From the NCBI RefSeq assembly GCF_030272615.1, contig NC_081413.1:561162445-561226444 (forward strand): a stretch of DNA of 64,000 nucleotides, given 5' to 3'. The notes beneath the pieces are model-generated. The model had not been told where the DNA came from and did not search any database. It saw only the letters and a list, made by a program, of their open reading frames with translations. A program made the translations under genes and the position numbers. Positions 22,703 through 32,787 of this stretch are shown in pieces. Each line of letters opens with the position of its first letter. The stretch's first letter is position 1. This DNA comes from Cryptomeria japonica (taxonomy: Eukaryota > Streptophyta > Pinopsida > Cupressales > Cupressaceae).

Positions 22703-23849
22703 ATTTAGGGGTTGTCATTGATGGAAACTGAAATCAGAAATCATATTCAGTATATGCCAAATTATTCTACTAGAAGTTTGATCTCTATTTTTCTTAAGTT
22801 TGGAAGGTGGAATACGGTATGTGGCAGAGTATAGGTACATTGACTAGAACTCAATTTTGGTTCCACATTTTTGTTTGCATTTGAAGAGGTAGTTGATTCA
22901 ATGTCTCAAATTGATGAGTCCACAATCCTATCTTTCAGTGATTGATTCTATTGAAAGTTTGATGATTTGGTATCTGGTATTTTAGGAAGAACAAAGTTTT
23001 TTTAGGTTATTGTTTTGTAGCGTGTTATGCAGAATCTTTGGGATGATTTTGTTGATTGGTATCATGTTTGAGGTTGTTCTGTCGACCTATTTGAAGTGTG
23101 TTGTAAATTTATTTTGGTCTTCTTGTGGATTTGTAATTGGCATTAGCTGACTTCTTATTACACATTTCACGTTGCTTGTTATGCATTTTTTGGGTCGACA
23201 TGGAAATGATTTAGTTTAGTGGTATGAATATATTAGATCAATCTATTTGAGTATTTTGGTGATTGATGAGAGTGTGTGAAGTTTTTAAGAACATTGGTGT
23301 GCAATTTCAGGTGCGCTATCCTTAGATTTATACTTTGATACATGACAGAGAAAAGTGGAATGGTGGAAAATGACTCTTTGTGCTTAACTGAAACTGCATT
23401 TTGGCATTTGTAGATGCTACTTGTCAATTGAGACAATTAGTTATCCTTTGTGATCATTTATAGGAAAAACCAAAACTGCATTTTGGCATTTCTAGATGCT
23501 ACTCTTTAGTTGAGACAATCAGTTATCCTTTATGATCATTTGTAGGAAAATGAGTCCTCCAAGGGTTGTAGCCCTCTATTGTAATTGAGTAGTGAGCTCT
23601 ACGTAGTGTGCCTCAATGAATGTGCATTCCCCTCTATAATTTTATTATACTACTGGTCACAGTATTATAATATTGTGGGTCTCAATCCCACCATGGTTTT
23701 TTCCTTTAAGGATTTCCATGTAAAAAATTTGGTGTTATGGTTTTGTGCTTGTGTGTGTTGATTTTATGCATTTTTATTTATTCATTTGCATCTGCTAGTT
23801 TAAGTATCATTTAAAGAAAGATATAAATTACAGAACACCAATTCCAACA
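22703..23849 (+). mobile_element. Copia-type LTR (solo or 3' LTR)
   Basis: Starts near GGTTGTCATTGATGG and ends at ATTCCAACA (23,849). Near the end it has GTGAGCTCTACGTAGTGTGC, ATTCCCCTCTATAATTTTAT and CCCACCATGGTTTTTTCC, the same order of blocks as in the LTRs ending at 19,288 and 44,056. It is preceded by ATTTAGGGG, which could be a weak polypurine tract. An internal duplication of about 70 bp is visible (CTGCATTTTGGCATTT.TAGA appears at about 23,392 and 23,467). It is too diverged from 18,356-19,288 to be its sister LTR without comparison by alignment. Confidence 0.5.
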
Positions 23850-24014
23850 CATTATCAACATCAATTAGGTCAACCAAAATAAAGGATAAGCGTAGGTCTT
23901 GTTTAGTTGGCCACCAGAATTACTTGTGGTGAATGTAATCAAAAGTAGGAGATAGATGTTCTAAAACAACATATTACACTTATTCAAGTATGTCCAAATA
24001 ATATACACATTGGT

Positions 24015-24098
24015 GTGTATCACGCAAGGATGATAACTAGGTAACATGTAGATAATGTGTATCATGCAAGGATGATAACTAGGTAACATGTAGATAAA
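24015..24098. repeat. 42-bp tandem duplication
   Basis: GTGTATCACGCAAGGATGAT... (24,015-24,056) is followed directly by a copy with one change (CATGCAAGG) at 24,057-24,098. It lies in otherwise unassigned AT-rich DNA. Confidence 0.8.
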
Positions 24099-24980
24099 TA
24101 ATATAGCACATAACTAGTCAGCCCAAAGAACATAACATAAAAATGAATAAACTCATTGTAGATCCCCACACACCAAAGGTAGTACCAAAATATACTTTAA
24201 CACATTCTCCAAAGTCACAAATATAATTAATATCATAACATAATATGGGGAATAAAACTCTATTGGCCAAACTTAAATAATTTCCTAGAAGACTACACCA
24301 AACACAATGTAACACTAACCAAAATGTTTGACACCATACAGACCACACAAGGACATTCTTAGAACATCCAAAATCATTCCCAAATAAGTATTTCTTAGTG
24401 CCACATCTATACATGATAGTGTAACATAATTAGACACAAAACACTTTACTGCCAGAAAGCCAAGAACATAGTCCTAAACATAACATCGATAAATATTCTT
24501 GCTAAACACTTCAACACCTAAAACTAGAACTAATACACACACAAACATCACAAGCATTTCCTCCAATTCATATAAATTAAAACAATAACACATAAGACTT
24601 AATTATCAAAAGTAAAGAAATATAGAGCATTCTTCTAGCTAGAGTTTAAATAATTTTTCATGTATATCACATCTCCTACTAAAAAATAATTAAAATTAGT
24701 ATTAACCTAAACAAGAGTACCAAGGCCAATAGATGAACATCTTCACCACCATCATCATACCACAAATTAAAAATATATTATCTTCAGTACTTCACACATC
24801 ATGTGGACATCAAACACCAAGAAGGTGGGCACATCCACAACACAAAGAAACTACAACAATCAACTATCTATACTCTATACCATCTTCCTCAATCATGACA
24901 ACATTATTAAAACATAATCTCCACAACAATAGTGACAACAAAAGAATCTTCACATATTGCCAACAATATTCACAACATTA
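24099..24980. other. Noncoding, A- and C-rich stretch
   Basis: Low in G on the plus strand, with many ACATC, ACCACA and CATAAC words. I see no gene. Short open frames here have no recognisable composition or domain. Confidence 0.4.
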
Positions 24981-24984
24981 GTGA

Positions 24985-25093
24985 CCACATCAACATCAAT
25001 ACTCATCAAGGACAACACATATTCTCAAATATCAAGTTGACCACATCAACATCAATAATCATCAAGGACAACACATATTCTCAAATATCAACT
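24985..25093. repeat. 55-bp tandem duplication
   Basis: The unit CCACATCAACATCAATA.TC... CAAATATCAA.TTGA occurs twice back to back (about 24,985-25,038 and 25,039-25,093), with two or three differences. Confidence 0.75.
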
Positions 25094-25204
25094 TGAATTC
25101 AACGACAACACATATTTCTAGCAAGACCATCATAACTAACAACCATTTTAGTATAAGAGAATTTCTCTAGAAAAATAAGAGGAGCATAGAAATATATTAT
25201 AGTC

Positions 25205-25480
25205 TATGTTGAACACACATCGAATATTAAGAGGGAGGGTGAATCAGTATTAATTATATTTCAAAACTTAATAAATAAATAAATAACTTTAATACATTTA
25301 ATTGCATCATGAAAAATTAAATTGTAGTAGCATAAACAATCACATAGGAACATGAAAGATTTATATGTAGAAAACTCAAACTAGGAAAAACTATGGTGAG
25401 TGTTAAATCACAAGATAATCCAGTATATATATATATATGATTACAAATGATGGAGCTAATTCCATGTCCTGTTTATCCAA
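25205..25480 (-). mobile_element. LTR-like end fragment, minus orientation
   Basis: GTTGAACACACATCG, AATATTAAGAGGGAGGGTGA and ATCAGTATTAAT read on the minus strand as a typical plant Copia LTR end (CTGATTCACCCTCCCTCTTAA). Blocks GTAGAAAACTCAAACTAGGA and AAAACTATGGTGAGTG resemble the matching part of 21,955-22,690 (GTAGAAACCTCAAACAAAGA, AAAACCATAATGAGAG). The rest is lost. Confidence 0.5.
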
Positions 25481-26046
25481 AAATAGTAAGTCCGGGCACT
25501 ATTTAGAAACAATAAGTTGAGGTTATATGATGGTTTGAATAAAAAAAAATATTAATTTAATATATTTTTTTTATGCAAACTAAATTTATCAAACAAAAAA
25601 ATATTAAATTAATGTCCTATTTGGTGGCATTTTTTTTTTTAAGGTTTCCTTGGAATCTTTGGCTAAGTCAGAATGGGGAGTTTGGAGGCACTTGGCAAAG
25701 GAAAGATTTCTTTAACTAGGAATTTGTATTTTGGCACCCATTTTGGTTTGAATTTATATATATTGTGAAATTAGGCTTTTTGAAATTATTCATATTGCAG
25801 ATTTTAATCAAAGCTTATGCTTGTTTATTCAGTGGTTGATAATTTAGTGAAGAAGGAGATTGTAGAACAAGATGTTTGAAGGTTTCCAAGTGATCTAAGG
25901 ATGGGATTTACACGAAATACCAAGTGGTCTAAGATGGCAGTCAAGGATTAGCATAGAATAATCTTATTAGAGATTATCATTGTGCTTGAGGATTTGACCA
26001 TTTTTGAGTTTTGGTGATAGTTTGGAGGAGTTCTCTTATATCTATT

Positions 26047-27620
26047 AGTGACAACTTACATCAAACTCAACTAGTATCAAACATAATGATCATCTCATCA
26101 ACATTATTTGATAAAGAGTGGACTTAAGTATTCCTAGTTAACATATATGACAACATTGTTTCACCTTTTAAGTAAGCAATAGACAATTAATATAAGTAAG
26201 AACAAGTAACATTCATATAGTTCTTAATTTAATTTAAAGCTAATAATGTCATACTTACAATAGCAAACCTACTACTTAGTATTCCCCTAGAATAAAAATT
26301 TGGCACCATGAAAATGTGTCAAAGCAAGTATCAAATTCTCTTTTACACTTGCACAGAGAAACAAAAATAATAATTATCAAGACCAATGAAAATAAGAAAT
26401 AGGAATTAGGAAAGCTTTCTACAAAACCATAATTCTACATAGCATAATTAGGGATCCAAGAACTTAACTATCCAAGATACAAACAAAATAATATTATAAA
26501 AAATAAGCTAAAAATTAACATAACTATAAAGAATAGCATTAGTATAGTTAGCTATCTAGTGTAGATTCCAAACATATAAAACTTATGAGGCATTTATCTC
26601 ATTATATGTTCATATTGTCTTTCATAGTAAATATTTGGCACCATGTAAATGTGTTAAAGAAAATGTAAACTTCTCTTTCACATCTACAATACATCCTTAA
26701 AACAAAAATAATAATTATCAAGGCCACTCAAAATAACAAATACTAATTATGTAAACTTTCTACAAAACCATAATTCTACAAAGAATAATCGGGGATCTAA
26801 GAACTTAAGTATCCAAACTACAAATAAATTAAACTTAAATTTATCTCATTATATGTTCATATTGTTTTTCATAAAGTGTACATCTAGCTACAACATCAAA
26901 ATAGCAAAAATCAGAACCAACAAATTAGAGTAGAGTTGGAGTCAGAAAGAAATAACCAAATTTGAATCATAGCTTTTGGGACTTCTTATCTAACATTTTA
27001 ACTTAAGAATAACATTTTAACTTGATAAGATCAATAATTATTAGAGGAATATTTCTTCCTATGTTTAACAACTATTCCCATGAAACAATTGAAAGAACAT
27101 TGATACTACTCTGAACATTAAGATTAAACTAATAAACATCAACTAAATAAACAACAAAAGAAGCCAAAAACATCACTTGAAGCAACAACTAAAGAAGCTA
27201 TAAACCATGCTTACTATTGTGATTATCATGTTGACACCATGCTTCATTACCACATTTCTTCACTATTTTTTTGTTCTTTATATTTTGTTGATTTTATAAA
27301 TACTCAAAATGCAATATTAGAGTTCTCTATTTTCCATTCTCAAAATCTAACTATGAAATTATTCTAAATGTTAGTTGTCTAAACATTAAGTTCTTTTCTC
27401 ATTCTTTCTTCAACTACCTGTAACATAATTCTAGATTCTTTCTAGGGAAACATATTTAAAAATTATGAAGATTCATAATGTTGTTTATATTTTTTCAAGA
27501 TTGCTAAAGAAGACAAATTGTAAATATGTTATGAAGAAGAAAAAAAATTCTCATCTTCTTAATATTTCATTATTTTATAGTTTATACCTTGATTTCAAGA
27601 TTAACATACATATCCTAGTC
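26047..27620. repeat. Repeat B, copy 1
   Basis: AT-rich noncoding repeat. 26,047-26,152 matches 47,759-47,866 almost base for base (ACTTACATCAAACTCAACTA, ATGATCATCTCATCAACATT, CTAGTTAACATATATGACAA). 26,385-27,450 matches 56,095-56,620 (CTACAAAACCATAATTCTAC, ATAAAACTTA, CATATTGT.TTTCATA, CTACCTG/ACAACATAATTCTA). Inside, a segment of about 260 bp is duplicated (26,280-26,600 and 26,630-26,880). I see no coding capacity. Confidence 0.65.
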
Positions 27621-27659
27621 TACAATATGTAATTTAAGAGTGGACCAAATAATTTATAC

Positions 27660-28386
27660 TCTTATTTGTAACATAAATTTGAAGATGAGTTTGAGGATTC
27701 AATTTTTAATAGGGAGGAAATTAACAGCAACAAAGAAATCTAAGATGAACCCCTCAACCTAGTTCTATTTCTGACTATTGCCTCTTCCATTTCCTTGTGG
27801 CAAAGAATCAATTTAATGACGCACTTGAAGGGCTCAATTGTTTAATGGATTATGGAGATGATGAAATGGATGATAAGAATGCTTGTACTAGTACTAGAGA
27901 GTCCTAGGATTGACATGTGTTGGTCATGGAGTTAGAGGAATTGAATTCTAGGGTTGACAATTTAGAGACTCCATAGAACTATCTAGTATGCAAAATTAAT
28001 AGCGAGTGCTTAAAATGCGTAGAAAGTGTAATTGAGAACCTAGTTATGCCCTGCACTATGAGAAAAATTATTGAGAGAAAGTGGAAGAAGAAAGTGTAAG
28101 GATCCACAAGTGAAAGGGAAAAAGAATAGTGCCTCATCCCCATGGGAGACGAAATTGGATGAGATGTTAGATTGATGGGCTATATCTCTTAATGTCTCTA
28201 TGTTGTTTCTATTAGTAGATCCTCATAGGATGTTTCTCTAATTGTTTAGGTACTTGTTTAATAAATAGATTATAAACTTTTTGATATTTTGATTGTTAGG
28301 TTTAATTTTTAAGTCTTTGTTTTGATGGTTTTTTGTTTGGATGTATAACAGTATGGGGTCCTTTCCCACATAATATAATAAAAAAC
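27660..28386 (+). mobile_element. LINE 3' fragment: end of ORF3 plus tail
   Basis: An acidic stretch (FEDEFEDSIFNREEINSNKE near 27,690) is followed, after a shift, by a coiled-coil-like reading (VMELEELNSRVDNLE, then SECLKCVESVIENLVM near 27,925-28,060) and a basic end KIIERKWKKKV. The order matches the end of other ORF3 copies. The final tail, GGGGTCCTTTCCCACATAAT then ATAATAAAAAAC, is nearly the same as the tail of the LINE fragment in the Copia LTR at 36,005 (minus). The 5' limit is uncertain. Confidence 0.55.
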
Positions 28387-28692
28387 ATAGAGTCCAAAAA
28401 TAATAATAATTCACAAAAGTAATCTGCTAAATTTTCTTTATGAACTATTCATCATTCAAGAAATTATTGATAAAATTTTTTAAACAGAAAAAATCAATTA
28501 AGAAAAATAACTCATCCCAAAAAAATTTAAATATTACTGCAAAACAAATCCAAGTAACATAGTGTAAAAATGTTGACAGTAAAAAATAGCTAGTAATATT
28601 GACCATGAACACTATGTAGTATATGAACAGACTGCTTTTTGTATTGTAAAAAAAGGTTGTTCTATCTACTATGATTCTATAAAAAATAAATT

Positions 28693-30212
28693 CTATAAGA
28701 AAATTGAAACGGGTATACAAATTCTGCTAACCTGTGAATAATATTCAACGTGTTTTCTACAAAGTTGGCAAACTTTTTTCAGATTAATTGACCATGTTCT
28801 TGTGGCAGTTGACAATCTCGATTTTGAGAAATCCCTTTTCAAATTGAGTAGCGTTTAGGCAGAAAAACCCTTGTTACACTTAATGGACCATTTCTAAGAA
28901 GAAAACCCAGAAAAATCACCGCCTGTACAGCCTTGTCTGGCCCAATATGGGCAGGCACCATCTTCAAATTTGGTAGTGTCACCTCTGCTATTGGCATCTC
29001 ATTTGATATCATCTCCTCTATCAAACATATAGAAGGTCCAAAAAAAATGCTATTCCAGAAATATAGGAGGTATCAAATTTGGTAGTGTTCACTCGTAAGA
29101 GAATTTTAAAAAAAAAATGCTATTCCAGAAATATAGAAGGTCCAAATATAATCTACAAGTATCATCCTGTACCAATCACTGATTAAGAGTATTTAACTTG
29201 AAGGTACAAAATACTAACTTGAAAACATTGGCCATGGATTGTCAACTCTTCAAGCCCAGGAAAACTGTTAAGAACAATAATACTAGGCATTCCTGGATTA
29301 ACGGCATTGCCCGTATTGTAATTTTGAAGAATAACTTTTTTAACAGATTCCGCTCTTGAAATTTCTTGAAGTAATTTAAGCAATTGCGTATTGCCCACAA
29401 TCGATGAGGCTGATTTCCATCAAGCGCGGGCAAGTCAGTTAAAATGATATATCAGGTCTTAGAGCTCCTAGATGTATGCACATTATTGGAAGATCGTATA
29501 TTCAAGTTTTTTAACCCCAAACAACCGAGAATCTCTAAATCTTGAAGATGTGGGCACAGATCCATGAATCCTTCAAACATAGCATCATCCAGATTCGGAA
29601 TAGCAGCATAATAAAGTGCTTTCAAGGATCGGAAAACCCCAAAATTAGTGGGCATCTTGGGAAGTTGGATGTATTGCACTGTTAAGACCGTGAGGTTTTC
29701 ACAGTTAAAAATGGAGTCCCCAAGCTCCATCATGGGAGAAGCTCCATTGCTAATCCTCTTACCAGTCTTCGGATCTCTATTAGAGGTGTAGATTCATGCG
29801 TTCCACCTGTTTTTCAGCTGCAAGGCAAATCCAATTGTTAATATAGCCAGCCTTAGGGTCATCCAAGGCAACTTTAAGCTCCAAACAACAAAGACGAGTA
29901 TCGAGGTGTAGTAGGGCATTGTTAACTATGGCCTGTATTCTGCCATCTTTTGGTTTCTCAAAATCCTCAGGACAAAACTTGAGCCTTGGTATTTTCGTCC
30001 ACAAGAGCCGCCATCTCTGTGAGAGTAGGGAAGAGCGTACGACATCTCGGTAAGAAAACTTCGACAAAATATGATTTAAAAGAACACCATCTGATAATGC
30101 AGACAGCCTGTCTATTCCTCATGCTCTTGCCATTAACCTTGTGTATGCCATAACTGCTATCTTATTTTCTCCTCTCTTGTGTCTGCCATTACAACCATTA
30201 ACCATGGAAAAC
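28693..30212 (-). pseudogene. F-box/LRR/FBD protein gene, probably recently inactivated
   Basis: Minus strand. The F-box starts at GIDRLSALSDGVLLNHILSK (about 30,060-30,118) and continues FSYRDVVRSSLLSQRWRLLW. An LRR region follows (ENLTVLTVQYIQLPKMP, SLKALYYAAIPNLDD, LCPHLQDLEILGCLGLKNL, 29,500-29,710), then NSFPGLEELTIHGQCFQ ending at a likely splice donor (CAA|GTTAGT, about 29,215). An FBD-like exon (LPNLKMVPAHIGPDKAVQAV, FLGFLLRNGPL, 28,840-29,040) completes the family order. F-box proteins are substrate receptors of SCF ubiquitin ligases. Lesions: in-frame TGA just before the F-box, frameshifts near 29,770, 29,460 and 28,850, and a local duplication (CAAATTTGGTAGTGT at 28,968 and 29,069) at the acceptor side of the intron. 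It is the best-preserved host-type gene here. If transcripts start downstream or reading errors exist, it could still be alive. Confidence 0.75.
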
Positions 30213-30259
30213 TACTGAGATCGCCCACTATGCGGAATGGGGGGTAACAAAACACATTT

Positions 30260-30768
30260 ATAATATCAGGAATCAATTCAACTCAACATTTGTGCTGTGG
30301 AATATCACATATAATAATATTAGCATACCTAGATCTCTAGAGAAAGCTATGTAGTAGGAGGATAGATATCATTAAATGAACCCTAATTCTACCCTAATTT
30401 TATATCTGAGAGTAACCTAATTCTAACTATTATTTCTATTTTAGTCATAATTGAACTCTAATTGAATGTTCTAATCTTATTTCTAATTGAATTGTAATAT
30501 ATATCAATATTATATTTATTTAAAAAATAATCGTAATTTTAATTTTAATTTAATTTAACCATAATCTTAATTCTAATTGAAGGGTAACACTAAATCTATC
30601 CTTAACTCAAATTGAATTCAAATTGAAGAATAACACTGCTAACAAAATAGTTATCATATATGAACTCTAACCCTAACCCTAACCTCAAGTGAATGACTAC
30701 TGTCACTACTCTAATTGAATTTAAACCCTCATTCCTATCTGCATTCCCTAATTATAATCTACTCATTA
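30260..30768. repeat. Degenerate CTAATT/TAATTC-rich simple repeat
   Basis: Words such as CCTAATTCTA, TCTAATTGAA and AATTTTAATTT recur over about 400 bp. It contains CTCTAACCCTAACCCTAACC at about 30,663-30,684. No gene. Confidence 0.5.
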
Positions 30769-31122
30769 TGTATTGTTTAACTATAAACAAATTATCCTCA
30801 AGCTAAAATATAAAATATATATGATTATTATTATCTTTTACTTCATTGTGTTATTACATTAAAATATAATTTCTACTATAGTAAAAACTAATAATAGTAT
30901 TTTAATGTTGAATGAAATTTAAATATTAAGAAAGGGGGATCAAATATGTAGGGGTAGGGGAAGGGGTAGGGATAGGCTTTTACAAAGAAATTGAACCCAT
31001 CACCCCTATAATAGGTTGGGGTAGGAGCAGAGGTAGAGCCTACTATTCTAAGGGAAGGTTCAGCCCTCTAAAAAATATTACACCCAACTGATCTAGCAGC
31101 AATGGTTCCAAGTCCCATTGTT
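30769..31122. repeat. Repeat A, copy 2, first segment, and a G-rich stretch
   Basis: 30,769-30,900 matches 8,850-8,945 of copy 1 (TATGTATTGTTTAACTATAA, TTTTACTTCATTGTGTTATT). From 30,940 to 31,070 the plus strand is G-rich (GTAGGGGTAGGGGAAGGGGT, GGTTGGGGTAGGAG), not seen in copy 1. Confidence 0.55.
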
Positions 31123-31134
31123 TTTTTTTTTTGA

Positions 31135-32787
31135 TAAAAGTGGATGGCCCACTGAGATTATATTAAAACTTTATAATTTTTACATGGAACCAGTAAGAAA
31201 ACTCTTCAATATTGCTCAAGAAAACATAAGCCTATCTACCCATTACAATAGCCCATAGGCAACCCAAATACAAACCCTGATTACATTATCAATTAGATTA
31301 GATATAAAGGAAGTTTTGAAGAGCTTGTAGGAACCAGTGACCTAGTGGAGAAGATATCATCCCAAAAATGCACCCACCATATTTTAAACAAGAACAGTGC
31401 CAGCATCAAAACACCAATCTGTCTATGCACCACATGAGTCCAAGGCCCTGTACAGAACAAAACACACAGCCAAGAGGGAACCAAGGAAAAGCAGTCCTGA
31501 CAGCATAAAAATGATTAGCATACATAGGCCTAACCATATAAGAAGTAGAGGAAGATGGAGAAAACCTTCAGGAAACAGGGAGAAACCAATCCATAGAATA
31601 ATCCAAAGCAATAGCCATGTTAGTAACAACATGATACGGAACCATCTACACTACCAAACAAACTGCACTTTCCAATTCCTCAAAAAAGGCCACCAACCAC
31701 CAACTCTGGCAAAGAAACTCACATAATGTAGAGCATTGTGAAATAGAGAAAAAGAACAGATGAATGAATGTCATACCTGAGCACCTATCTGGAATATATA
31801 ACAAAGAAGAGGATAACCACTGTATGATTACCATATCATCATAAGAGAAAATGCCCAGCAAGAGATCTCATACAAATTATGGAAATTTCGCATACCTTAC
31901 AACAGGCCCAATCATTAAAGCAAATGCCTAACCAGCACGACACCCACGAAGCATAATGATTCATCTGAAGGATCAAAGCACAAAACATGAAAACAAAAAC
32001 TCATGACAAAGTCACCCAATCTATCCACAAGGAGAAATGATTGCCAAAAATATAAAGCATCCAAGCATAATACCCATACTCATCCACGAAACATATTGAG
32101 TAGCATAGAATATCCGATACCAAATCAATCCCTAAGAAGTCTAAGAAAAATTGAGGTAACCAGCTACCACGATGTTAAACCCATAAACCCATCATACAGC
32201 TTCATGGAAAAAAACAATGCCAAGTAAAAAACCAATAATTACCAAAACTGTCGGTCGAACATAAGGCATCCCTTCCCTGTCCCATTGGGAACATAATTAC
32301 ATAAAACCCAAAATGATCTCACCCATCCTAATTGCCAAACAATATACCTCACAGCTGATAGATAAGGACAGACCAAAAGGTAATCACCAAAATAACAAAA
32401 AGAAGAATGAGAATAGCCATCAATAGGGGTATCCATAATTAAAAATTTGGTCATAGAACAAACATGAGAATCGACCCAGCCCTTATTCACTATCAAATAA
32501 GTGTCAGTTGGGCCTAAATTTCCCCTCCATCCTCCTTACTAAATAAGGCGCTACTACTAGGAATAGCTAAAACATAGATGTTGTCATAAGGCAAGACAAC
32601 ACCCCCCCTATAGCCATTCAAGGAAGTAAACTCCCCATGAGGCAAGGAAATTCTCCAAAAATCACAACAAACTCCTTTCGTAATGAGGAGATTCTCCCAA
32701 TAAATGTCAATAACAATGGTATTGCCCCAAAGGCAAACACCCTCATTATAGGCACTTACGAAAGAACAACCCCACCAAGAAGGACTA
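31135..32787 (-). other. LINE-3 3' UTR
   Basis: 1.65 kb between the RNase H stop and the A tail. Minus-strand open stretches (for example 31,423-31,632, very hydrophobic) have no recognisable domain and look like chance. Nothing here resembles the ORF3 seen in the other LINE subfamily. Confidence 0.55.

Noticed and set aside
30663-30684. Interstitial telomere repeat (CTAACCCTAACCCTAACC)
   Set aside because: Only about three units, of the six-base form and not the usual plant seven-base form, inside a degenerate TAATTC-rich repeat. Probably chance within low-complexity DNA.
31423-31861. Hydrophobic minus-strand frames in the LINE-3 3' UTR, resembling membrane proteins
   Set aside because: Short, no family resemblance, no start context; AT-rich antisense of Lys/Asn-rich sequence gives Leu/Phe-rich readings.
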